DNA from: Desulfobacteraceae bacterium
GTDB taxonomy: Bacteria > Desulfobacterota > Desulfobacteria > Desulfobacterales > JAUWMJ01
Length of the DNA: 5,625 nucleotides
Assembly: GCA_030612225.1 (NCBI GenBank)
Contig: JAUWOH010000227.1
Span: 1-5,625, forward strand
Direction of reading: 5' to 3'
Shown here: one piece after another, positions 1 through 5,285 of the stretch
Numbering within the stretch: position 1 is the first letter of the stretch
How the letters are laid out: each line of letters opens with the position of its first letter
Notes under the pieces: model-generated
The model's input: only the letters and a program-made list of their open reading frames with translations
Told to the model about the DNA's origin: nothing
Databases searched by the model: none
Position numbers and translations under genes: made by a program

Positions 1-681
1 AAGTATCTCAAATAAATCCAAATATCTTTCTACGTGTTTAATTAGGAGAAACTCATTTTTTATTTTAATATGACCAGCTTCCCCTATTTCCTTCGCCTTT
101 TTGGGATTTTTTAGAATGTAGATAATTTTTTCCGCAGTCTCCTCAATGGTGTCAACTAAAAACCCATTTACGCCGTCATCTATTTGTAGTTTAATACCTC
201 CAACATTTCCTCCAATAACAGGTTTTTTTTTCCACATGCCTTCTGTTACAGTTAAACCAAAACCTTCCTTAATGGATTTTTGAAGAATCACTTTAGATAC
301 TCGTTGGAACGCATTCACCTCAATGTCACCTACTCCATCAAGATTACTTAAAATAATGACATTTGAATCATTTTTGGCGTAATCTTTTACTTTTTTTAAC
401 CACTCTATACCTTCGGGATCATCGTGTGCTAAGCTTCCTATTAACACAAGACGAATTGGTTGCTTTTCTTTAACAATTCTATATGCATCAATAACTCCAA
501 GAGGATCCTTCCATGGATCAAATCGTGAAACTTGAGTAACTAACGGGAGGTCTAATGGAACGAATTTCCCCACGATTTCTCGAGCTTGGGCTTCTGGAAT
601 AATTTTGTTTTTAACTGAGAAAGGATCAATCGATGGTGGAATTTGATATATGAGATCATGACTTTTGTTTCTGGCATACAT
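1..681 (-). pseudogene. Trehalose-synthase-type GT4 glycosyltransferase, N-terminal half missing
   Basis: The frame stays open for 227 codons from an ATG at 679-681 to the window edge. The translation matches the C-terminal, nucleotide-sugar-binding domain of TreT/trehalose phosphorylase-type GT4 enzymes, which join a nucleotide-activated or phosphorylated glucose to glucose to give trehalose in the cytoplasm. Visible motifs are IPPSIDP (about residues 14-20), SRFDPWKDP (52-60, with the Arg53 and Lys58 typical of GT4), NGVGD-like NLDGVGDIEVNAFQR (113-127), the EX7E motif EGFGLTVTE (139-147), and PVIGGNVGGI followed by DDGVNGFLV. Family members are about 400 residues long. An in-frame TGA (682-684) sits directly before this ATG, and no frame in 685-861 encodes the N-terminal Rossmann domain. 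I therefore read it as a 5'-truncated remnant, with only a few C-terminal residues beyond the edge. No Shine-Dalgarno sequence precedes the ATG. A chimeric assembly at about 680-700 would look the same. The family call is firm; the pseudogene call is less so. Confidence 0.72.
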
Positions 682-691
682 TCAGATTTAT

Positions 692-717
692 GCTAGTTCA
701 GGAGTTCTGAAATTGGC
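692..717. other. Imperfect hairpin beside the glycosyltransferase break
   Basis: GCTAGTTCAG (692-701) and CTGAAATTGGC (707-717) are near-complementary around a 5-nt loop. The hairpin lies about ten bases outside the point where glycosyltransferase homology stops. The surrounding block, about 685-750, shows no coding potential that I recognise. It could be a remnant of the event that removed the 5' half of the gene, but it is too short to name as an element end. Confidence 0.35.
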
Positions 718-759
718 TGAGCACTTCGGTCCCTCAACATAAACTCACCGATTTTATCA

Positions 760-789
760 TTCGATGTTCAACGTTCGATGTTCGACGTT
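760..789. repeat. Two tandem 14-bp units, TTCGATGTTCRACG
   Basis: TTCGATGTTCAACG (760-773) is followed directly by TTCGATGTTCGACG (774-787), with one substitution between the copies. The array lies about 75 bp downstream of the stop codon of the DUF523 gene. Similar GATGTTC/ACGTTC word arrays are, from memory, scattered between genes in Deltaproteobacteria; that is recollection and was not checked. The rest of the gap 682-861 holds no gene that I can see. Confidence 0.65.
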
Positions 790-861
790 TAAAAAACACT
801 TTACTCTGCCGTTCAATATTCTCTTACCATAAACATTTTATTTCTTAATTAAACGCAGCTT

Positions 862-1353
862 TTATGCCCTTATCGTCTCAAGATAAGCCGCGACTTTTTT
901 TATTTCATTTTCGCTAAATACACTAATACCATTTTTTTCAAGGAGGGCTGTTGTAACACCATTGCCCGATCTGCGAACTTTTGAAAAACTCCCATCATAA
1001 ATACAGGTTTTTCCACACGAAGGACTGCCGTTCTTCAGGACAGCTATTATTATCTGCATTTTTTTTGCAACCTTCAATGCTTTTCCGGCACCTCTGATAA
1101 AGCTTTCTGTTACATCTTGTCCATTGATATTAAAAACACCGGTATTCTTTTCTATGACATCTGTACCTGTCCCTTTAATAATTTCTGCAGAAGGCCTGGG
1201 CACAGGCAGATTTCCGGCAACTTCAGGACAAAAAGGTACCACACGCCCCTCATCTTTCCATTTCTTCAAAATTGAGCTTTTGCAATGCAGTTTTTTGCCG
1301 TCGTACCGCACTCGCTCGCCCATCAGGCAGGCGCTCACCAGCACCCTGACCAT
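862..1353 (-). CDS. DUF523 (YbbK/TudS-like) iron-sulfur protein
   Basis: This 163-residue protein spans the whole DUF523 family. Conserved blocks in order are SACLMGERVRYDG (7-19), FCPEVAGNLPVPRPSAEI (41-58), VLKNGSPSCG (105-114), IYDGSF (118-123) and the C-terminal GNGVTTALLEKNGISVFSE. Cys9, Cys42 and Cys113 correspond to the three conserved cysteines that hold a [4Fe-4S] cluster in TudS, the characterised member, which desulfurises 2-thiouracil. Whether this protein acts on thiouracil or another thiolated base is inference. The usual Cys before RYDG is Val15 here. The ATG at 1351-1353 is preceded by GGGAG at 8-nt spacing, and the protein starts at the family's usual point. It is a soluble cytoplasmic protein with no signal peptide. 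It lies 78 bp downstream of the DUF2784 gene on the same strand and may share its transcript, with no evident functional link. Confidence 0.9.
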   Translation of the reverse strand: MVRVLVSACLMGERVRYDGKKLHCKSSILKKWKDEGRVVPFCPEVAGNLPVPRPSAEIIKGTGTDVIEKNTGVFNINGQDVTESFIRGAGKALKVAKKMQIIIAVLKNGSPSCGKTCIYDGSFSKVRRSGNGVTTALLEKNGISVFSENEIKKVAAYLETIRA

Positions 1354-1402
1354 TCCATAATCTCCCGAAATATTTTACTTGATTGATACGTATTTCATAT
1401 CA

Positions 1403-1435
1403 GCTACTTACCAACTCAACTACTTAATCACTTAA
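1403..1435. repeat. Low-complexity word cluster over a stop codon
   Basis: On the minus strand this stretch is a string of TTAAGTAGTTGAGT-like words. The 11-mer ACTCAACTACT (1414-1424) recurs exactly at 5411-5421, in another gap. The cluster includes the TAA of the DUF2784 gene (1432-1434) and runs into the gap before the DUF523 gene. Confidence 0.55.
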
Positions 1436-1797
1436 CGGATTCTATACTTATGAAAAACCTTCCAATATATTGCAAAATTGACTATGATGACAAAAATACC
1501 TAAGAGTATCTGTATTTCACGCGTAAGTCCTGAGGGATAAATAACAGGTAAGATATATTGCTCAACAAACCCTCCGGTATAACCTGCTTCTCCACCTTTA
1601 ACCCTAAGCAGGTTTTCCAGTGGTGTCAGGGGACAGATCCATCCTGCAAATTCTATGAGTACGCCCCACACGGCAGCCGGAATATGCAGCCAGATAACTT
1701 TTCTCCACCATATGGCCAGAATTCCTCCCAGTAGCACAAAGATGGTAAAGGCAAGATGCATAACTACAACAATATCGGCCATTAAACGATATGACAT
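1432..1797 (-). CDS. DUF2784 family small membrane protein
   Basis: This is a 121-residue integral membrane protein matching DUF2784 over its full length. The family signature is clear: MADIVVVMHLAFTIFVLLGG (6-25), WLHIPAAVWGVLIEFAGWICPLTPLENLLR (36-65), then GYTGGFVEQYILPVIYPSGLT (72-92). Hydrophobic segments fall at about 9-31, 39-57 and 97-114, so three or four inner-membrane helices are likely. The family's function is unknown. I chose the ATG at 1795-1797 because family members typically begin with M-x-YRLxAD. An in-frame TTG at 1804-1806 would add three residues. Neither start has a clear Shine-Dalgarno sequence. The start lies 12 nt after the stop of the PlsB-like gene, so translation is probably coupled to it and the two are almost certainly co-transcribed. 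A role in membrane lipid handling is suggested by context only. Confidence 0.87.
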   Translation of the reverse strand: MSYRLMADIVVVMHLAFTIFVLLGGILAIWWRKVIWLHIPAAVWGVLIEFAGWICPLTPLENLLRVKGGEAGYTGGFVEQYILPVIYPSGLTREIQILLGIFVIIVNFAIYWKVFHKYRIR

Positions 1798-1809
1798 TTT
1801 TATCAATTA

Positions 1810-3222
1810 TCAATGTGGAAAATAATGATCAATTGAATTTGCATAATATGATAAAACATTCAGCATTTCAGGATCAGCTTTATAAAGCCCGTCTCTTTCA
1901 ATAACCAGACGTCTTATTCTCAGCATGTTTAATGCAGTCACTATATTTTGTACACGGCTTGTCGTTGAAAGAAAAACCGGTGCATTTGTTACCTGAATTT
2001 CGTCAATTATACGATTTGTATGTGCTTCCACATCAAATGCACTTAATAAATCATCGGGGAATTTAACAAAAACAGATGCTACCAGAGGTACCGGTAGTAC
2101 CGGTATAACGTTTTGAATGGAAGCCATGATGTGTCCGGAAATTTTTTCAACTTCCAAAAAACGGTCTTTACGTTTCATTTTGCTGAAATCGATATCATTT
2201 AGACGACAATATTCCCGCGCTGAAATACGTTGACCGAAGTTAACACTGGCATATCCAAAACGCTGCCACCGGGTGAGCAAAATAAAGATAATGCTACGCC
2301 AGATAAACCGGATAGTTGTTTTCATTATAAACCATCTGCTACGTTTCTGCGCATCGGGATTTAGCATACGTAGCAGACTCCTGTCCTCAAGGGTTCTGTC
2401 GTAGTTAATCCCAACAGGAATGAAAATAATATCACGATCATTTCCGGGTTTAAAACTTCGCAGCATATAGTCAATAAAACCGAGTTTTGGAGGTCGCAGT
2501 AGTCCATCACGACTTAGTCCGCCTTCAAGAAAAACCGCCTGACAAACACCCTCTTTAGTCGCCATATGGATATACCGTTCCAATACCAGGCGATACAAGG
2601 GGTTACCGGATTTCCTGCGAACAAAAAAAGCACCCATCGATCTGATCAATGCTTGCAACGGCCAGACCTTTGCCCACTCACCAACTGCATAGGAGAGTGT
2701 CGTTTTTTCAGCCGCAAGAAATGCCACAAGTATATAATCCATATTGCTGCGATGGTTCATCACAAATACAACTGTTGAATCCGGATCGATGTCCGCAAAT
2801 TGTTCATTATCTTCAAGGCCGATGTGAACATGGTAAAGTAGATTTGCAATTTTTTTTGCCAGCCAGTAACCGATTCGAAAATATAGATAAGCGTTAAATG
2901 ACGGTACTATCTCCTTTGCATACCTCATTACTTTAGCCTGAACGAGTTCCCGCGGTATATCGTGTTCCTGGGCTTTTATCTGTATCGCTTCAATCACCTT
3001 GGGATCATAAATCAGACGATCAATTAAAACCCGTCTTTTGGTGAGTTGAAAGGGCTTGATTTCTATGTCAAGACGCTTGCTTATTTCATCTATTACACGA
3101 TTTACCCGTCGCCGTAATAACCAGCGAGTGCTGGGAATTAAAACTCTGTCAAGGATTGCCAAGATTGTGATTGCAATCAGCAATAGAAATATCCATATTG
3201 ATATTGTAATCTGTCCGGTCAT
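1810..3222 (-). CDS. PlsB-like glycerol-3-phosphate acyltransferase family protein
   Basis: This is a 470-residue membrane-anchored LPLAT acyltransferase of the GPAT/PlsB type. PlsB enzymes acylate sn-glycerol 3-phosphate at position 1, the first step of phospholipid synthesis, at the inner membrane. One N-terminal hydrophobic segment covers about 7-29. The four family blocks are visible: motif I NHRSNMD (156-162, HX4D catalytic pair), motif II GAFFVRR (197-203), motif III FLEGGLSRDG (231-240) and motif IV FIPVGINYDR (267-276). E. coli PlsB is about 800 residues with a long N-terminal region. This protein is a shorter form, and the first Arg of the usual GGRSR in motif III is Leu, so the acceptor may differ from glycerol 3-phosphate. 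The ATG at 3220-3222 has AAAGGGTGA about 6 nt upstream, which supports the start. It forms an operon with the DUF2784 gene, and its leader contains a nested palindrome. Confidence 0.9.
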   Translation of the reverse strand: MTGQITISIWIFLLLIAITILAILDRVLIPSTRWLLRRRVNRVIDEISKRLDIEIKPFQLTKRRVLIDRLIYDPKVIEAIQIKAQEHDIPRELVQAKVMRYAKEIVPSFNAYLYFRIGYWLAKKIANLLYHVHIGLEDNEQFADIDPDSTVVFVMNHRSNMDYILVAFLAAEKTTLSYAVGEWAKVWPLQALIRSMGAFFVRRKSGNPLYRLVLERYIHMATKEGVCQAVFLEGGLSRDGLLRPPKLGFIDYMLRSFKPGNDRDIIFIPVGINYDRTLEDRSLLRMLNPDAQKRSRWFIMKTTIRFIWRSIIFILLTRWQRFGYASVNFGQRISAREYCRLNDIDFSKMKRKDRFLEVEKISGHIMASIQNVIPVLPVPLVASVFVKFPDDLLSAFDVEAHTNRIIDEIQVTNAPVFLSTTSRVQNIVTALNMLRIRRLVIERDGLYKADPEMLNVLSYYANSIDHYFPH

Positions 3223-3227
3223 ATCAT

Positions 3228-3236
3228 TTCACCCTT
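3228..3236 (-). promoter_or_regulatory. Ribosome binding site of the PlsB-like gene
   Basis: On the minus strand, AAAGGGTGA lies a few nucleotides before the ATG at 3220-3222. It supports that ATG over the overlapping ATG two codons earlier, which reads directly into a stop. Confidence 0.65.
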
Positions 3237-3255
3237 TGTGCTGTCATTGGCGCTT

Positions 3256-3304
3256 AACAACATCATATCGACAATTTATTGTCGATCTCAGCCGGCATGT
3301 TGTT
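3256..3304. promoter_or_regulatory. Nested palindrome in the leader of the PlsB-like gene
   Basis: The outer arms AACAACAT (3256-3263) and ATGTTGTT (3297-3304) are perfect 8-bp complements. Inside them, ATCGACAA (3267-3274) and TTGTCGAT (3279-3286) form a second perfect 8-bp stem with loop TTTA. The structure lies 34 bp before the start codon. It could be a repressor operator (the inner palindrome has suitable symmetry) or a leader RNA structure. On the plus strand a short T run follows, but no plus-strand gene needs a terminator here. Confidence 0.55.
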
Positions 3305-3325
3305 TTTACATTAAAAGATAATATA

Positions 3326-3457
3326 CGGGTTACGAGTTGTGAGTTGTGAGTTGTGAGTTGTTAATCGGAAATAATCCTTTTTTATAACCACGCACCTCGT
3401 AACCCGAACCACGCAACCCGCAACCCGTACCCCGTACCCCGTTACCCCGTAACCCGT
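3326..3457. repeat. Inverted word cluster: GAGTTGT x4 and AACCCG/ACCCCGT tract
   Basis: Four perfect tandem copies of the 7-mer GAGTTGT occupy 3334-3361. Facing them, 3396-3457 is built of AACCCG, ACCCCGT and CGTAACCCG words. The outer start of the left part, CGGGTTACGAG (3326-3336), is the exact reverse complement of CTCGTAACCCG (3396-3406), so the two halves are inverted relative to each other around about 60 bp. The tract ends 14 bp before the stop of the DUF374 gene, in its presumed 3' untranslated region. It fills most of the gap 3223-3471, which holds no gene. Confidence 0.8.
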
Positions 3458-3471
3458 TTAGCTTCTTTACA

Positions 3472-4122
3472 TTACCCTCTCAATTCCATGCGCATAATTT
3501 TTTCAAGATGCAGTCTTTGCTTCTCAAAATCTTCATTATTTTCAGATGGATCAAATTTAATCATTTCCCCGAAACGAATGGTAATTTTTGTAAAAGGCTT
3601 AGGAAACATAAATTTATCCCAGCTATTCATATACCAGGCTTTGTCTGCATAAGTATAAAAAGGAACAATCATTGCACCTGTGGTATGAGCCATGCGGATC
3701 ACCCCTGGTTTCACTATTCCTGCAGGTCCTCTCGGCCCGTCCACGACATGACCGGAAAGTCTGGAAGTTTTTAGCCTGTCAATCATTCCATGAAGTGCTT
3801 CACTTCCCCCCCTTGAAGAAGAACCTCGAACAGGATGCCAGCCGCTCATTTTTGCTACCCTGGCAATAACTTCTCCATCTTTACTCCTGCTGATCATAAG
3901 GCCGGGGTTGTATTTTTCATACTTTTTAAAATAACGGATAGCAGGAAAAAACTGTTGGTGCCATATACAAATCAATACTGTGCCGCCATTTTCAAGGTGC
4001 TCCAGCCAGTCGCCCTCATTTTCAACTTTGATGCTAAATGTCCAGCTGTAGGCACGGATCAATCGGTAAAGCAAAGCTGATAATAGCTGTGATGTAAGAA
4101 CATTTCTGATTTTTTTTAACAT
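3472..4122 (-). CDS. DUF374 lysophospholipid acyltransferase-like protein
   Basis: This 216-residue protein matches the DUF374 branch of the LPLAT superfamily over its length. Blocks in order are ICIWHQQFFP (51-60), MISRSKDGEVIARVAKMSG (76-94), VRGSSSRGGSEAL (98-110), DGPRGPAGIVKPGVIRMAHTTGA (128-150) and SWDKFMFPKPF (167-177). The His of the first block takes the catalytic His place, but position +5 is Pro60, so a canonical HX4D is absent, as expected for this branch. The N-terminal 30 residues are amphipathic to hydrophobic and may bind the inner membrane. The family is presumed to acylate a lipid or lipid-A-type acceptor; no substrate can be read from the sequence. The start is the ATG at 4120-4122. 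Its Shine-Dalgarno sequence is weak (GGGC at distance), so translation may be low. The PlsB-like acyltransferase gene lies 249 bp downstream on the same strand. Confidence 0.9.
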   Translation of the reverse strand: MLKKIRNVLTSQLLSALLYRLIRAYSWTFSIKVENEGDWLEHLENGGTVLICIWHQQFFPAIRYFKKYEKYNPGLMISRSKDGEVIARVAKMSGWHPVRGSSSRGGSEALHGMIDRLKTSRLSGHVVDGPRGPAGIVKPGVIRMAHTTGAMIVPFYTYADKAWYMNSWDKFMFPKPFTKITIRFGEMIKFDPSENNEDFEKQRLHLEKIMRMELRG

Positions 4123-4167
4123 TACTTTATGCCCGGCGTTGTTCCTTAGTGCATATAATCTTAAATT

Positions 4168-4387
4168 CGAGCCAGCTTCAAAACGTTTCTGGTCGAATTC
4201 TGCGTTTATCTGTTCAATGTCAAGGAAAACGATCCGCCTGAGGCGGATTAACCACAGGAATACATTGAGTATTTCGAAGATAGCGTTAAAGCTTCACTGC
4301 GTGCCAAAATTTGAGCCTGGCGTCCCGCCAAGGGGCGGGAGACTGATAAGTGCAGACTTCGAAATGGAGCGTTTTGAAATTGGTTCA
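4168..4387. repeat. MITE-like element with 47-bp imperfect inverted ends
   Basis: By my alignment the left arm (4168-4214) and right arm (4341-4387) are inverted copies matching at 33 of 47 positions, with blocks such as TTCAAAACG, TCGAA, TCTGC and TTATC conserved. Inside lie two short G+C-rich hairpins. One is ATCCGCC-TGA-GGCGGAT (4232-4248). The other is TCCCGCC-AAGG-GGCGGGA (4323-4340), which abuts the right arm. The centre contains no convincing gene; open frames crossing it on either strand match nothing. The element fills the middle of the 453-bp gap between the barrel and DUF374 genes. It looks like a non-autonomous dispersed repeat, or a degenerate long palindrome. No clear target-site duplication was seen. 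Confidence 0.6.
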
Positions 4388-4433
4388 TACGATAAGGGGT
4401 AGTTCAAAAGAAGTATCCTTTTGCAACTCATAC

Positions 4434-4470
4434 AACCAATATGTACGTTTAAGTCAATGACATTGTCAAG
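4434..4470 (-). promoter_or_regulatory. Candidate promoter and operator upstream of the DUF374 gene
   Basis: On the minus strand a perfect TTGACA (4464-4469) is followed after 18 nt by TACATA, which matches the -10 consensus only partly. The -35 box overlaps a small palindrome, TGACAATGTCA. The site lies outside the inverted element, about 340 bp before the DUF374 start, so the transcript would carry the element in its leader. I see no other promoter in 4123-4575. Confidence 0.3.
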
Positions 4471-4527
4471 CCGATAATGAACTTGCAATAAAGGAGAGAA
4501 AGTGAGGACTGAATAGAAAGAGATGCA

Positions 4528-4556
4528 GTGCCTGAACGAAAAGCCCGTTCAGGCAC
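4528..4556 (-). terminator. Perfect 11-bp hairpin after the barrel gene
   Basis: GTGCCTGAACG (4528-4538) pairs perfectly with CGTTCAGGCAC (4546-4556) around a 7-nt loop. It lies 19 bp past the stop codon of the outer-membrane protein gene. The downstream sequence on the minus strand is pyrimidine-rich but lacks a true U run, so termination may be weak, or the stem may instead protect the mRNA 3' end. Confidence 0.65.
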
Positions 4557-4575
4557 AAACAAAAACTTCTGATAA

Positions 4576-5169
4576 TTAAAAAGATATTTTGATTCCACCC
4601 AATATGGCATCATCATCCCAGTCATGATTAACAGGTTCGTCAAATTTGATATCTATCTTTCGATATCCGGCGAAAGCTGTCGCATTATCGTTAATATGAA
4701 AATTAAAAAATCCACTAAATTGTATATATCTTTCAGTATCACGGAAACTGAGAATCTCCGGCGCTCCTGAAATACCTACGGATATGCTGATCGGCAGACG
4801 GGTAGTATTTTTCCGAAAGTCGTAATCGCCGAGAAACTGTAAGCAAAGTGCCCCGACATCATAATCTATGCGTTTTTCCTCTACCTCACCGAAGACACCC
4901 CTGAAACCAAGTCCGAGACTTAATCCAGGTGTAAACACCTCATCTTTTACAGCCATGCGCACATTCGTAAGCCAGTAATCATCCTTACTGTAAAGAAACC
5001 CTGCACCTAATATTAAAGGAGTATTTAAAGTATTAAACTTTATATCCACCCATCCCTCTATTTCAGACGTACCAAGATTAACCCCGATACTGGTATCTGC
5101 CGCCTGAACGATTCCTGTAAAAACAAAAGCTGTTAAAATGATTGCAAGTGCTATTTTCCTGAAATTCAT
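4576..5169 (-). CDS. YfaZ-like outer-membrane beta-barrel protein
   Basis: This is a 197-residue exported protein. A signal peptide is plain: charged MNFRK, a hydrophobic core to about residue 19, and a likely cut after VQA (21-23). The mature part alternates short amphipathic strands with polar turns, as in small beta-barrels. It ends in GGIKISF, and the terminal Phe is the usual signal for outer-membrane assembly. The last third, AGYRKIDIKFDEPV then DDDAILGGIKISF, resembles the YfaZ family, whose function is unknown. I chose the ATG at 5167-5169 because a perfect AAGGAGG lies 8 nt upstream. An in-frame ATG at 5200-5202 would add an 11-residue hydrophilic extension before the signal peptide and is unlikely. 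The gene has a hairpin and U run in its leader and a hairpin after its stop. It appears to be a monocistronic unit. Confidence 0.82.
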   Translation of the reverse strand: MNFRKIALAIILTAFVFTGIVQAADTSIGVNLGTSEIEGWVDIKFNTLNTPLILGAGFLYSKDDYWLTNVRMAVKDEVFTPGLSLGLGFRGVFGEVEEKRIDYDVGALCLQFLGDYDFRKNTTRLPISISVGISGAPEILSFRDTERYIQFSGFFNFHINDNATAFAGYRKIDIKFDEPVNHDWDDDAILGGIKISF

Positions 5170-5177
5170 AATCTTAT

Positions 5178-5184
5178 CCTCCTT
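5178..5184 (-). promoter_or_regulatory. Strong Shine-Dalgarno site fixing the barrel protein start
   Basis: On the minus strand AAGGAGG lies 8 nt before the ATG at 5167-5169. It sits inside the reading frame that would be used from the upstream ATG at 5200-5202, which argues for the downstream start. Confidence 0.85.
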
Positions 5185-5219
5185 ATTCGAATTTTTCGAC
5201 ATTACGCGTTAAATAAGTG

Positions 5220-5272
5220 AAAAAAAACCGCACTGTCCTTTTTTCTCCTTTCAGTCCATGGGCAAAGTGCGG
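5220..5272 (-). terminator. Hairpin plus U8 in the leader of the barrel gene
   Basis: On the minus strand CCGCACT (5272-5266) pairs with AGTGCGG (5234-5228) across a 31-nt loop and is followed by eight consecutive T (5227-5220). This is a rho-independent terminator layout that ends 50 bp before the barrel start codon. It may end transcription from the upstream membrane-protein gene, or act as an attenuator on the barrel gene. The large purine-rich loop contains AAAGGAGAAAAAAGGA, two Shine-Dalgarno-like words. Confidence 0.65.
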
Positions 5273-5285
5273 ATTGCAGATATAA

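Noticed and set aside
1124..1360. Plus-strand open frame opposite the DUF523 gene
   Set aside because: It is antisense to a gene whose family motifs are unmistakable; it is a shadow frame.
1604..1813. 69-codon minus-strand frame overlapping the DUF2784 gene
   Set aside because: It is out of frame with the DUF2784 protein, whose family match is full length.
3256..3310. Plus-strand terminator
   Set aside because: The T run after the outer stem is suggestive, but no plus-strand gene precedes it.
3326..3457. CRISPR array
   Set aside because: Units are 6-7 bp and tandem with no spacers, and no cas gene is present.
4139..4402. Plus-strand open frame of 87 codons across the inverted element
   Set aside because: It follows the two arms and both hairpins of the repeat, has no Shine-Dalgarno sequence or recognisable domain, and is explained by the repeat.
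4294..4643. Two minus-strand open frames of 64 codons each in the gap after the barrel gene
   Set aside because: One lies in the inverted element. The other runs through the terminator hairpin and overlaps the barrel gene 3' end in another frame. Neither has protein-like conservation that I recognise.
5170..5202. Upstream ATG giving the barrel protein an 11-residue extension
   Set aside because: The extension is hydrophilic, precedes a standard signal peptide, and contains the perfect Shine-Dalgarno site of the downstream ATG.
5220..5272. c-di-GMP or another known riboswitch class
   Set aside because: I could not match the conserved core of any class I know; only a hairpin and U run are supported.
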